A DNA stretch of 64,000 nt from Salmonella enterica subsp. arizonae (GCF_008692845.1 NZ_VXJW01000001.1:496001-560000); one strand, 5' to 3'; shown: positions 10,801-19,288, counted from the stretch's first letter. Notes: generated from the letters alone by a model not told the origin. Made by a program: numbers and translations.

Positions 10801-11269
10801 TCTCAGGATTAATGGGAAAGCCTTTCTTATCGAACGGCAACGATAAATACACACTACTTCCTTCAGTGTTCTGATAACTATAATTTGGGGATACTATTAC
10901 TTCACACTTGCTGGTATCAATGTCGTTGCCTATACTATAATTGACCCTATAATTAACCAACCGCCGGAATGTTGGACTTTTCAAATAATAAAAATCCAAA
11001 GTTGATTTAATATCTTCACAGATAATTTCAGCCGTTGATTCAAAGAAGAATTCATAAATGTTTAAACCATATTCTTTTTCATCTCTGGCCATCTCATCCA
11101 GATGAATATACTCTTCGGGTAGATTAGATATTTGCTCATGAAAAACAGTATCCTTATGCGCTCTATCTAAAGCTGAAAGATACTGTATGGTGTCCCAAGT
11201 TTTGATACCTTTTGTATTTAACTTCTGCTGTACAGGTCTGGAAGATACATGTTCTAATGTTACGGGCAT
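7850..11269 (-). CDS. Large effector/toxin-like protein with C-terminal DUF4765/ADP-ribosyltransferase-like domain
   Basis: 1139-residue protein in AT-rich DNA, single gene, preceded by the strong ribosome-binding site AGGAGG. There is no signal peptide. The first ~730 residues are a mostly helical region I do not recognise. Residues ~735-760 form one hydrophobic stretch (TIWNIVMSFVPGFNAL). Residues ~855-950 hold two related aromatic segments (GLYRATGF..., FYRTSDGKFYQASG). An acidic linker precedes a C-terminal domain (~1020-1139) that I associate with DUF4765: VVLCRGTT (R1025), PEYTTD (1070-1075) and SESGW (E1105). The spacing resembles the Arg / Ser-Thr-Ser / Glu triad of ADP-ribosyltransferases, with TTD for STS and ESG for ExE. 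A polymorphic toxin or translocated effector is the best guess. No immunity gene is seen beside it. Confidence 0.6.
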   Translation of the reverse strand: MPVTLEHVSSRPVQQKLNTKGIKTWDTIQYLSALDRAHKDTVFHEQISNLPEEYIHLDEMARDEKEYGLNIYEFFFESTAEIICEDIKSTLDFYYLKSPTFRRLVNYRVNYSIGNDIDTSKCEVIVSPNYSYQNTEGSSVYLSLPFDKKGFPINPETNDCDNNISSEKVLLDLFLKHILYDDLKVDHEVTNIYSNVIYKEIDSTAMAHASLCFSQAAVSDEHELFNIDSVTVLPKSTEQVIFAGEEIQKEILLFFERENNFQPATVHKMERNIKNIAVTGLLLSSRLTIADGYGRKNDNSENKNNFSSDKEPLRYARALPEDHPAPNMEPHPLGKMIDGIVEHSSFAAGFSLFETLKKIGDEQLMNDYKRGYHELLVFSQTGQWTHGGRRLTAEYMFNGLIIHLNEIEILINDGGKVSFEHFVREHIEHQYKIYELIARDMLVHPIYIRSRIFATRRIASALANESHYTKVLNQKFPEISSSNFDTFYGKEAIFTALKIVNYYREEKGMPTFNSKKMKDLFKRVQLVIRHLSRNGGDKILLSPDGIKYNFSIMRNIIYWCAKITGPVNDKKINALSRKIVVNNEFSRHIKSLFPRGNGFLELLMKAAIDTQLNWAEKYYKAVTHVKDHIQDCDVLGLMNINKMLRDTVVGLIHEISDIAQSSWLTAEDQHEKQVQALEAFKSKVSSMDGGQAFVYGFDKVIQEGLWGLIELSFDIDDTVHHRTVSSLSPASRAGLHFLGTIWNIVMSFVPGFNALAGTSSILNRAIVEKSTDVCGYIQDVIRIGMEAAPVAEAKFTERASNAKYTGLRFVENKIERGVIRSPIQKGSNYKVIESIENIDFIYQKRNNKILELNPEGNDGLYRATGFNKETHGYYKQSGEGFYRKQKSFSPLSTEAPNTIKYGEREIVLSKEPGSETYQGTFSDTGKNVGMTFYRTSDGKFYQASGLKGGGPIRHVDKPYSELREGDVGYDEDLLDISDDSPLLEDMLPSLSEELYPTSEENVQSIYKKLQSGDTAAGETEVVLCRGTTGPQAENIVKLKTAGGVEGADPNVLPVSEETARLQVRNGRVVPEYTTDLSVADRFSREHYLIIVKVKAKYITRGSVSESGWVMPHTAPVEPVGIIDRTYGHAENIGQANASK

Positions 11270-11680
11270 TATTTCCTCCTGTAAAAATCGCGGATGATAT
11301 AATAAGAAAAAACGCCAGGTATCAGATCTGACTATAAATATGTTGATACACAGAGTTTTGATTGGCTTTTAAATAAAATATCTATATTTATGCAAGAGCA
11401 TTTTAACCAACATACAGTCAACAAAAATGAAACCCACTGTGCTATCTATCAGATAAATATCCTGATTCGTTATATGCATCACAAATATAAAAGCAAATAG
11501 CCATAGATTATATAATTAACTATTAAATTACATTCTATAAAAATAATTTAATTATCCATTGTAAAATATCCACACAATTAAATTAACTACCAGATTATTC
11601 CAGATATAAGAAAAGATGACTATCTCTACTTTGACACATTCATCAACATTGCCACTCCTCAAGTGGTACTGACCCTGGCC
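11270..11680. other. AT-rich upstream region of the large accessory gene
   Basis: About 410 bases, very AT-rich, with no supported reading frame on either strand. It must carry the promoter of the leftward 1139-codon gene. The base composition continues that of the gene and contrasts with the backbone starting at ttcA. Confidence 0.5.
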
Positions 11681-11685
11681 AAAAA

Positions 11686-11808
11686 TCAGTATAGTGCTAA
11701 ATCAGAGATCTTCGTCTTTCTGAAGACTTCGGATAAATTCCACCGGAGTCATGTCATTTCACGATGAATCTGTTCTCACATGATTGTATTCTCTGCGCCA
11801 CTGGTCGA
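11686..11808 (-). mobile_element. Remnant of an IS3-family transposase (3' end of orfB) with its terminus
   Basis: Read on the minus strand, 11808-11702 gives LDQWRREYNHVRTDSS, an in-frame stop, then NDMTPVEFIRSLQKDEDL and a stop. This is the characteristic C-terminus of IS3-group transposases (the usual pattern is WR.EYN..RPH..L...TP.EF). The sequence just after it (11660-11700) contains TGGCCAGGGTCAGTACCA, which could be the insertion-sequence end. The remainder of the element is missing, so it is a dead fragment. Confidence 0.7.
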
Positions 11809-11985
11809 GAAAGGTTATTTAACAGGCAAACCCCATTTTGTCTTACAAAAATCGCATGACCCGGAGAGCAGGCTGGGCATCCGATGGAACGCCGCTGTAA
11901 AACGTGCTGGCATTCGTCACCGTAATCCGTACCATACGCAAATACTTTGCCTGCCGGCCATCATTTATAATGCCCATTTTTGTTC
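11800..11985 (+). pseudogene. 3' fragment of a phage-type tyrosine integrase next to ttcA
   Basis: The frame at 11800-11989 encodes GIRWNAAVKRAGIRHRNPYHT, which contains the conserved R-H-R-N-P-Y-H-T box of lambdoid and satellite integrases. The usual RHTFA...GHS continuation and catalytic Tyr are lost, because the reading frame degenerates (QILCLPAI). It ends about 15 bases before the ttcA start. Integrase genes are normally next to their attachment site, and ttcA is the known insertion site of the E. coli Rac prophage, so this is probably what remains of an element that once used this site. Confidence 0.75.
11891..11980 (+). repeat. Right copy of the integrase-fragment direct repeat
   Basis: Direct, imperfect repeat of 7441-7530, about 4.45 kb apart. 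Both copies carry the same out-of-frame tail after the Arg-His box, so the duplication happened after the integrase had already decayed, or both derive from the same decayed ancestor. Confidence 0.75.
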
Positions 11986-12000
11986 CTGAGACAGTAAAGA

Positions 12001-12936
12001 ATGCAAGATAATCAAAAAGTTAAAAAGAAAGAACAGTACAACCTTAACAAGTTGCAAAAGCGCCTGCGCCGTAACGTTGGCGAAGCGATTGCCGATTTTA
12101 ATATGATTGAAGAAGGCGATCGCATTATGGTTTGCCTTTCTGGCGGCAAAGATAGCTATACGATGCTGGAAATTTTACGTAATTTGCAGCAAAGCGCCCC
12201 AATCAGTTTTTCACTGGTCGCCGTCAACCTTGATCAAAAGCAGCCGGGCTTCCCGGAGCATATTCTGCCAGCCTACCTCGAACAGTTAGGCGTAGAGTAT
12301 AAAATCGTCGAAGAGAATACTTACGGTATTGTTAAAGAGAAAATTCCGGAAGGAAAAACGACCTGCTCGCTGTGCTCGCGTTTGCGTCGGGGTATCCTGT
12401 ATCGTACTGCGACTGAACTGGGCGCGACCAAAATCGCCTTGGGCCACCATCGCGACGATATTCTGCAAACTCTGTTTCTGAATATGTTCTATGGCGGAAA
12501 AATGAAAGGAATGCCCCCGAAGCTGATGAGCGATGACGGCAAACATATTGTGATCCGCCCGCTGGCTTACTGCCGCGAGAAAGATATTGTCCGTTTTGCT
12601 GAGGCCAAAGCCTTCCCTATCATTCCTTGTAATCTGTGCGGTTCGCAACCCAACCTGCAACGGCAGGTGATTGCCGACATGCTGCGCGACTGGGATAAAC
12701 GCTATCCTGGACGGATTGAGACGATGTTCAGCGCCATGCAGAATATCGTGCCTTCTCACCTTTGTGACACTAATCAGTTTGATTTCAAAGGTATCGCTCA
12801 CGGCTCCGAGGTGGTCGACGGCGGTGATTTAGCGTTCGATCGTGAAGAGATCCCATTGCAGCCCGCTGGCTGGCAGCCGGAAGAAGATGACACGCCCTTA
12901 GAAACGTTGCGGCTTGATGTTATCGAAGTGAAATGA
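12001..12936 (+). CDS. ttcA: tRNA 2-thiocytidine biosynthesis protein TtcA
   Basis: Cytoplasmic 311-residue ATP- and Fe-S-dependent enzyme that thiolates cytidine 32 in a subset of tRNAs. The PP-loop SGGKDS is at about 47-52. The cluster-binding cysteine pair CSLC is at about 122-125, with a second CNLC pair near 213. Length and sequence match E. coli TtcA across the whole protein. The gene is intact although it borders mobile-element debris: the decayed integrase ends about 15 bases upstream, leaving little native promoter region. Codons 9-17 overlap an attachment-core-like sequence (separate entry). Confidence 0.97.
   Translation: MQDNQKVKKKEQYNLNKLQKRLRRNVGEAIADFNMIEEGDRIMVCLSGGKDSYTMLEILRNLQQSAPISFSLVAVNLDQKQPGFPEHILPAYLEQLGVEYKIVEENTYGIVKEKIPEGKTTCSLCSRLRRGILYRTATELGATKIALGHHRDDILQTLFLNMFYGGKMKGMPPKLMSDDGKHIVIRPLAYCREKDIVRFAEAKAFPIIPCNLCGSQPNLQRQVIADMLRDWDKRYPGRIETMFSAMQNIVPSHLCDTNQFDFKGIAHGSEVVDGGDLAFDREEIPLQPAGWQPEEDDTPLETLRLDVIEVK
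12025..12050 (-). other. Attachment-core-like sequence in the 5' end of ttcA (Rac-type attB)
   Basis: Read on the minus strand, this 26-base stretch (beginning TTGTTAAGG and ending TGTTCTTTCTT) differs at about two positions from the core of the Rac prophage attachment site in E. coli ttcA as I remember it. Together with the adjacent integrase fragment, it marks ttcA as an integration hotspot here too. I found no second full copy of the core in the window. Confidence 0.5.
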
Positions 12937-12943
12937 TCTGCAG

Positions 12944-12968
12944 GCGTCTCAGCACTCCGCTGAGACGC
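12944..12968. terminator. Hairpin between convergent ttcA and dbpA
   Basis: A perfect 9-bp stem (GCGTCTCAG / CTGAGACGC) with a seven-base loop, located between two convergent stop codons. A TTATTTT stretch follows at some distance on the plus strand. Confidence 0.65.
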
Positions 12969-12979
12969 GATGCTATCGA

Positions 12980-14353
12980 TTATTTTAACAGTCGTATCCG
13001 GCATGATTTGCCTTTGATCTTCCCGTTTTGCAACTGCTTACAGGCTTTTTGCGCTACCGCCTGTCGCACAGCGACGTAAACGTGCATTGGATGCACGTTA
13101 ATTTTGCCGATATCCGCCCCGTCTAATCCAATATCGCCGGTCAGCGCGCCCAAAATATCTCCCGGACGCATTTTCGCTTTTTTACCGCCGTCAATGCATA
13201 GGGTCGCCATCTCCGCGGCCAGAGGGAGCAACGGCTGCCGGGCGGGCGCATTCAACCAGTTGAGCTTGAGTTGCAACATTTCTGAAAGAATATTCGCCCG
13301 CTGCGCCTCTTCCGGCGCGCAGAAACTGATCGCCAGACCGCTGTTTCCTGCGCGTGCCGTACGACCAATACGATGGACATGAGCCTCCGGGTCCCAGGCC
13401 AGTTCATAGTTAACCACCAGTTCGAGCGATTTAATGTCTAACCCTCGCGCGGCAACGTCGGTGGCGACCAGAATGCGTGCGCTGCCATTCGTAAAACGCA
13501 CCAACGTCTGGTCGCGGTCGCGTTGTTCCAGATCGCCGTGGAGCGCCAACGCGCTTTGCCCTGCCGCATTAAGCGCATCACAAACGGCCTGGCAATCTTT
13601 TTTGGTATTGCAAAACACCACGCAGGAGGCTGGCTGATGTTGGCTGAGCAACGTTTGCAGCAGCGAAATTTTTTCCTGCGCAGATGTTTCGAAGAATTGC
13701 TGTTCGATAGCCGGTAGCGCATCTACCGTATCGATATCAATATGCATTGGCTGTTGCTGTACACGACCGCTAATCGCCGCGATGGTCTCAGGCCAGGTTG
13801 CTGAAAACAACAGCGTCTGGCGTGTCGCGGGCGCAAAGCGGATCACCTCATCAATGGCGTCACTGAAGCCCATATCCAGCATTCGGTCTGCCTCATCCAT
13901 TACCAGAATATGCAGGGCATCCAGTGACACGGTTCCTTTTTGTAAATGATCCAGCAGGCGCCCCGGCGTCGCGACAATGATATGCGGCGCATGCTGAAGA
14001 GAGTCGCGCTGCACGCCAAAAGGTTGTCCGCCACATAAGATTAGAATTTTGGTGTTCGGCAGAAAACGGGCCAGACGACGCAGCTCTCCGGCAACCTGGT
14101 CCGCAAGTTCCCGCGTCGGGCACAACACCAACGCCTGCGTCTGAAACAGGCTGACATCAATTCGATGCAAGAGTCCAAGACCAAACGCCGCCGTTTTGCC
14201 GCTGCCGGTCCTGGCCTGCACACGCACATCATTTCCCGCCAGAATAACCGGTAATGATGCGGCCTGGACAGGCGTCATCTCAAGATAGCCCAACTCATTT
14301 AGGTTATTGAGCTGGGCGGTGGGCAGAACTTTCAGGGTTGAAAAAGCGGTCAC
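12980..14353 (-). CDS. dbpA: ATP-dependent RNA helicase DbpA
   Basis: 457-residue DEAD-box helicase that acts on 23S rRNA hairpin 92 during 50S assembly. Visible motifs: Q-motif region (GYLEMTPVQ), Walker A ARTGSGKT (about 47-54), PTRELA, DEAD at about 153-156, SATWP, and motif VI HRIGRTARAG. The C-terminal ~75 residues form the DbpA RNA-binding domain (GDILGALTGDIGLDGADIGKI). Length equals that of E. coli DbpA. It converges on ttcA and lies downstream of fnrS and a small proline-rich frame, all read leftward. Confidence 0.97.
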   Translation of the reverse strand: MTAFSTLKVLPTAQLNNLNELGYLEMTPVQAASLPVILAGNDVRVQARTGSGKTAAFGLGLLHRIDVSLFQTQALVLCPTRELADQVAGELRRLARFLPNTKILILCGGQPFGVQRDSLQHAPHIIVATPGRLLDHLQKGTVSLDALHILVMDEADRMLDMGFSDAIDEVIRFAPATRQTLLFSATWPETIAAISGRVQQQPMHIDIDTVDALPAIEQQFFETSAQEKISLLQTLLSQHQPASCVVFCNTKKDCQAVCDALNAAGQSALALHGDLEQRDRDQTLVRFTNGSARILVATDVAARGLDIKSLELVVNYELAWDPEAHVHRIGRTARAGNSGLAISFCAPEEAQRANILSEMLQLKLNWLNAPARQPLLPLAAEMATLCIDGGKKAKMRPGDILGALTGDIGLDGADIGKINVHPMHVYVAVRQAVAQKACKQLQNGKIKGKSCRIRLLK

Positions 14354-14381
14354 AATTTACTCTCGCGGTAACGACTCATAG

Positions 14382-14564
14382 TCAGCAGGCGCGTATCCTC
14401 GCAGATCCGCGCGTTTGATGCGACATTTTAATCGGTTCTTCGTCCGGCGGCGGATCGGGCATCGGTTGAGGATGAGGACGCGGATCGGGAATCGGGACAG
14501 GATCGGTGGGAACCGGGTCCGACAGGGACGAATGCAGATACAATAAGGTTAAAAGACAGCTCAT
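14382..14564 (-). CDS. Small proline-rich protein (60 residues), function unknown
   Basis: Reading frame of 60 codons whose ATG at 14564 is preceded by GGAGGG at ideal spacing. The product has a short hydrophobic start (MSCLLTLLYLHSSL), then a repeating Pro-Asp run (DPVPTDPVPIPDPRPHPQ), an acidic DEEP and a basic tail ending SARIRAC. It lies between the fnrS terminator and dbpA, and may be transcribed with dbpA. The clean ribosome-binding site and regular composition make it more likely real than a chance frame. I do not recognise a function. Confidence 0.55.
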   Translation of the reverse strand: MSCLLTLLYLHSSLSDPVPTDPVPIPDPRPHPQPMPDPPPDEEPIKMSHQTRGSARIRAC

Positions 14565-14622
14565 ATTACCCTCCGGAATGTTAATCAGACTCTTAAAGGG
14601 TAGACGCGGATATTCTACAGGC

Positions 14623-14744
14623 AAAAAAAAGCCGACTAATCTAAGCCGGCGTCGTACGAATCAATTGTGCTATGCAGTAATTCAAAAAAGGAAGTAAGAC
14701 AATATGGAGCGCAACGCCCATCGCTTGACGTTGCATTCACCTGC
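14623..14744 (-). ncRNA. fnrS: FnrS, FNR-dependent small regulatory RNA
   Basis: About 122 nt on the minus strand, beginning GCAGGTGAATGCAACG and ending in a terminator hairpin (AAGCCGGCTTAG... region) plus a run of eight T. It matches E. coli FnrS as I know it and sits in the same place, between zntB and dbpA. FnrS is made under anaerobiosis and, with Hfq, represses mRNAs for aerobic functions such as superoxide dismutase and methionine sulfoxide reductase. The FNR box 42 bases upstream of the 5' end supports both identity and start point. Confidence 0.9.
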
Positions 14745-14779
14745 GAAAGAGATATTGCCCCGAATAGGTAGATGGTTTA

Positions 14780-14793
14780 TTGACTTGGCTCAA
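14780..14793. promoter_or_regulatory. FNR-binding site upstream of fnrS
   Basis: TTGACTTGGCTCAA, a good match to TTGAT-N4-ATCAA, centred about 42 bases upstream of the inferred fnrS start. That is the class II activator position expected for FNR. Confidence 0.8.
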
Positions 14794-14839
14794 ATTTTTC
14801 GGTGTTTTTTCATCCAGGAAGGCCTGAAAAGCGTTGTTG

Positions 14840-15835
<996 letters not shown>

Positions 15836-15926
15836 TTACGACTTTCATGCCGTTAGTCTAGCTTTCGAGAAAGGTTAAGCAATCTCTCATTCTCTCATTG
15901 CGCAAAAAGAATGACAGGAAGGTGCG

Positions 15927-15953
15927 GAAAAAGCGCCTTCACAACAGGCGCTT
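15927..15953 (-). terminator. Terminator of the chemoreceptor gene
   Basis: On the minus strand AAGCGCC and GGCGCTT form a 7-bp stem followed by TTTTTCC, twelve bases after the chemoreceptor stop codon. Confidence 0.8.
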
Positions 15954-15964
15954 ACCAAAATGTA

Positions 15965-17122
15965 TTACCAGACCTGACCGCGTCTGGTGAGGGTAGCGGG
16001 AGATGGCGCATGTGAAAGCGGCAGAAAACGTTCGCTGTAATTCGGCTGCCATAAGCGAAATTTATCGGTTTTAGTCTGTAACTCGATTACCTGCGCCTTT
16101 AAAACATCCGAAGAAGCAGATAGCGCTTCAACCATTAAAACATTGCCATGGGTTGCGCTTTCCAGGTCACTCAATGCCAGAGTTATCTGGTTTATGCCTT
16201 TTTCCTGCTCCCCCGTGGTGGTGGAAATTTCACTCATTAGCAAGTTTAGTTGCCCGGAGCCGCCAACAATCTCCTGCATATTTTTTTCAGCTTCCTGCAC
16301 AATAGCGGCCCCCTGCCGCACATTGTCATGCGTAACGTTGATAAGCGCCTTGATACTTTTTGCCGCCTCGGCGCTACGATGCGCCAGATTACGCACTTCC
16401 CCGGCCACCACGGAAAAACCTTTTCCATAATCGCCCGCCCGCGCTGCCTCTACCGCCGCGTTAAGCGACAGAATATTGGTCTGAAATGCGATACCGTCAA
16501 TCAACGAAATAATCTCCGTCATTTGCGACGCACAATCGGTAATAGAACGCATATTTTCTGTAACCCGCACCATTAATTCACCGCCTTTACGGGCGCATTG
16601 GGTTGCACAATCCGCCTGTATGCTCGCCATTCGGGTATTATCCGCATTGTTTTTGGTACTCGCCGCCATTTCATCCATACTGGCGGCAGTTTGAATTAAC
16701 GAGGCCGACTGCTGTTCCGTCTTTACGGATAGCGCCATACTGCGCGCCGCCAGTTGTTCGGAAAGCGTCATTGCCGTTTGCGAAGAGGATCTGATTTCGC
16801 TCACCAGCGTGGAAATATTATCCGAAAGACTATTAATACCGGGAATCAGCCGCCCCGCGCAATTATTACCAAACTCAGATATATGAATAGACAAGTTTCC
16901 CGCTGTGACCTCTTCAATACTTTTCTTGACAGTATTAATAGGCACAACCAGATAATTGGTCATATACCACCAAAGCAGTAACATCGAGACAAGATAAATG
17001 ATATTAAAAGCAATTAAAAAGCGGAGATCATTCAGGAAAATCATCTGTAAAGCGTCCACCAGCAGAAACGTACATAGCATGAATAGAATAATACATGTCC
17101 TGATGCTAATGTTTCTTAACAT
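15965..17122 (-). CDS. Methyl-accepting chemotaxis protein lacking a periplasmic sensor domain
   Basis: 385 residues. Two hydrophobic helices (about 8-28 and 33-55) are separated by only a few residues, so there is no room for a periplasmic ligand domain. A HAMP segment (about 57-110, with VPINTVKK and EEVTAGNL) and a full signalling hairpin follow. The hairpin tip, containing [20 protein letters not shown] and [13 protein letters not shown], is the highly conserved CheA/CheW contact region. No NWETF-type CheR/CheB tether ends the protein. A homologue occurs at this locus in S. Typhimurium. The input signal is probably cytoplasmic, membrane-borne or relayed by a partner; that is inference. 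It stands alone, with its own terminator. Confidence 0.9.
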   Translation of the reverse strand: MLRNISIRTCIILFMLCTFLLVDALQMIFLNDLRFLIAFNIIYLVSMLLLWWYMTNYLVVPINTVKKSIEEVTAGNLSIHISEFGNNCAGRLIPGINSLSDNISTLVSEIRSSSQTAMTLSEQLAARSMALSVKTEQQSASLIQTAASMDEMAASTKNNADNTRMASIQADCATQCARKGGELMVRVTENMRSITDCASQMTEIISLIDGIAFQTNILSLNAAVEAARAGDYGKGFSVVAGEVRNLAHRSAEAAKSIKALINVTHDNVRQGAAIVQEAEKNMQEIVGGSGQLNLLMSEISTTTGEQEKGINQITLALSDLESATHGNVLMVEALSASSDVLKAQVIELQTKTDKFRLWQPNYSERFLPLSHAPSPATLTRRGQVW

Positions 17123-17552
17123 TTTGATAGCCTACAACCAGAATAAGAGACGGGTTTTATTTTTATAGCATTCCAGATACCTATTTCCATTCGTTTCTTT
17201 CACATTCTCCATATTCAACACCAGACCGTTGCCATTTAGCTTAGTGCGACAGATAAAGTCACATACATTCGCTTTACAGGATATTCATCCATCCACATTG
17301 ACAAGTGATACCTTTATCGCCATTTTCTGCTTAACAGTTAAGTCGGATGCTAGTACGTTTTAATACACGCTTAAATAAGCGAATTAGTGTTTCGCTGGAG
17401 ACGCCGTATTATTACCGCGGTCAGCACTGGATATAGCCTTTTCACTTGCAGGATCTTAAGCGTTTGGATGGGAGGTTATATCAGGCAGAAAACCGGATTA
17501 TTGCGGCATAAGTATGCTTGCGCTGGCGGTCCTGGACGCCAGCGGCAACGGT
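17123..17552. other. Intergenic region between the chemoreceptor gene and smrA
   Basis: About 430 bases. It contains the chemoreceptor promoter on the minus strand, but I see no clear sigma-28 motif. An inverted repeat at about 17520-17543 (CGCTGGCG ... CGCCAGCG) just after the smrA stop may act as a terminator. A plus-strand frame in this region has no recognisable product. Confidence 0.4.
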
Positions 17553-18116
17553 TTAGCGGCTGCGCTTCGCATGACGCTCCCAGTTATCCTGTTTAGCCTG
17601 CACCGTTTTACGTAGCGCAACATAACATGCCCCGCCGCCGCCGTGATGCGGCAGTGCCGTACAATAAGCCTGTACGTCCTCAAACTCTGTCAACCAGCGA
17701 GCCACATAGCTTCGGACGATATTGGCATGCGACTTCGCCTCTCGCCCTTTACCATGAATAATCAGGACATTACGCAAGCCCTCCGTCTGGGCCTCAAAGA
17801 TAAAACGAAACAGCATTTTTCGGCACGTTTCGACTGGCTGACGTAACAAATTGAGGCTGGCCTGTTGAGGGTATTTCCCGCTACGTAACTTGTCGATGAC
17901 GCCTTGCTGCAATCCTTCCCGACGAAACTCCAGCGGTTCATTCAGCGGCAGAATATCCAGAAATCCTGTCGTCAGAAAATTATCAAGCTGAAGCGTGTCA
18001 ATACGCTGAGGCGCTTTAAGTTTACGCGTTGGCTGCCAGTATACATCGGTATGGCGTTTAAGTGGCTGGACATCCTCCATGGCGTCAAGAAACAGCGCTT
18101 TGTCGTCAAGGTTCAT
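17553..18116 (-). CDS. smrA: Smr-domain endonuclease SmrA (YdaL)
   Basis: 187-residue protein with an N-terminal ~80-residue basic region and a C-terminal Smr (MutS-related) domain. The domain is seen as RNVLIIHGKGREAKS and the glycine-rich HHGGGGACYVALRK motif near the C-terminus. The family has DNA-nicking activity in vitro, and Smr proteins of other bacteria cleave RNA on collided ribosomes. Length matches E. coli YdaL/SmrA. In E. coli the abgRABT genes separate it from ogt; here they are absent. Confidence 0.92.
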   Translation of the reverse strand: MNLDDKALFLDAMEDVQPLKRHTDVYWQPTRKLKAPQRIDTLQLDNFLTTGFLDILPLNEPLEFRREGLQQGVIDKLRSGKYPQQASLNLLRQPVETCRKMLFRFIFEAQTEGLRNVLIIHGKGREAKSHANIVRSYVARWLTEFEDVQAYCTALPHHGGGGACYVALRKTVQAKQDNWERHAKRSR

Positions 18117-18577
18117 GATTCATCCTCCAGCGTTTTGCGACTGCAGCTATCATAACCGCCCCCTGTTGTACCGACAACGATTTACAGTTATTTCCAATAA
18201 CACCGGCAATGTAATGAAATAAACCGACTCGCCCGGTGCGTTTTAACGCCAGTCAGGGTATATTTTAACTCCACTTAACTTCATAAATTTGAGATAAAAT
18301 TTATTGTAATCAATCACTCATAGTGATGGCGCACGCTTTAAAAATTGGTTATAAATATGTTAAACGCTAACGAAAAATAGCGTAGCTATAGTTAAGGAAA
18401 CCGCACGATATCTACTCTCGGGCCTGGACGATGTCGCCAGGCTCCATTTTTCTCTGCTAACGATATTACTGTCGCTAAATGTGTTATCCCTAACTATCTT
18501 TTAAGGAGTATGGTGACGGCTATTCCCGGCGTGATATCTTGTCTCTTACGTTAGACTAAGACGATGTGAGAGAACGG
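18117..18577. other. Intergenic region between smrA and ogt, site of the missing abg genes
   Basis: About 460 bases with no supported gene. A hairpin GCCTGG / CCAGGC at about 18423-18443, followed by ATTTTTCTC on the plus strand, looks like an orphan terminator with no gene in front of it. It could be left over from a deleted plus-strand operon such as abgABT, which lies here in E. coli K-12. Confidence 0.45.
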
Positions 18578-19093
18578 ATGCTGAGATTACTTGAAGAGAA
18601 GATAGCCACGCCATTAGGTCCGTTATGGGTGATTTGCGATGAGCAGTTTCGACTGCGGGCCGTTGAGTGGGAACAGTACCACGATCGTATGGAGCAACTA
18701 CTTGACATACACTACCGTCACGAAGGCTACGAACGTATTTCTTCGACTAACCCCGGTGGACTCAGCGATAAGATTGCAGATTATTTTGCAGGCAATCTCG
18801 CCGTAATTGATAACCTGGAAACTGCTACGGGGGGAACGCCTTTTCAACGGGAAGTATGGCAAGCTTTGCGCACCATCCCCTGCGGGCAGGTGATGCATTA
18901 TGGTCAACTGGCGGAGCGACTGGGGCGACCTGGAGCCGCACGCGCAGTGGGAGCCGCGAATGGCACGAACCCAATCAGTATTGTCGTTCCGTGTCATCGC
19001 GTCATCGGGCGTAACGGTACCATGACCGGATACGCTGGCGGCGTGCAGCGAAAAGAGTGGTTATTACGCCATGAAGGCTATCTTTTATTATGA
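18578..19093 (+). CDS. ogt: O6-methylguanine-DNA methyltransferase Ogt
   Basis: 171-residue suicide repair protein that transfers methyl groups from O6-methylguanine and O4-methylthymine to its own cysteine. The acceptor is C139 in the invariant [10 protein letters not shown] motif, and the helix-turn-helix [13 protein letters not shown] precedes it. I use the ATG at 18578, giving [14 protein letters not shown] and the same 171 residues as the E. coli protein; an in-frame start twelve bases upstream is less likely. fnr follows on the same strand after about 195 bases with its own regulatory site. Confidence 0.96.
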   Translation: MLRLLEEKIATPLGPLWVICDEQFRLRAVEWEQYHDRMEQLLDIHYRHEGYERISSTNPGGLSDKIADYFAGNLAVIDNLETATGGTPFQREVWQALRTIPCGQVMHYGQLAERLGRPGAARAVGAANGTNPISIVVPCHRVIGRNGTMTGYAGGVQRKEWLLRHEGYLLL

Positions 19094-19255
19094 AAATACA
19101 GGCAAAATGTGCCTTATCGATCACACTTTTATGTAAAGCACCAACGAATAAATTAAGTATTTTCAAATAGATACATATATTCACTAAACTTATACTTGAA
19201 TTATTCCTTCTCCGGGATAGCTCAGACTTACGCGCTCACCAAAAAGATGTTAAAA

Positions 19256-19269
19256 TTGATAAATATCAA
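19256..19269. promoter_or_regulatory. FNR box upstream of fnr (autoregulation)
   Basis: TTGATAAATATCAA, a perfect match to the FNR consensus TTGAT-N4-ATCAA, ending 19 bases before the fnr ATG. In E. coli a very similar site overlaps the fnr transcription start and mediates anaerobic self-repression. Confidence 0.88.
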
Positions 19270-19288
19270 TTACGGCTTGAGCAGACCT

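Noticed and set aside
11780-11989. Open frame just before ttcA as an intact small gene
   Set aside because: Its sequence is the tail of an integrase with the conserved box followed by out-of-frame residues, so it is a remnant.
17387-17596. 69-codon plus-strand frame between the chemoreceptor gene and smrA
   Set aside because: It runs into smrA on the other strand, has basic random composition and lacks a start signal.
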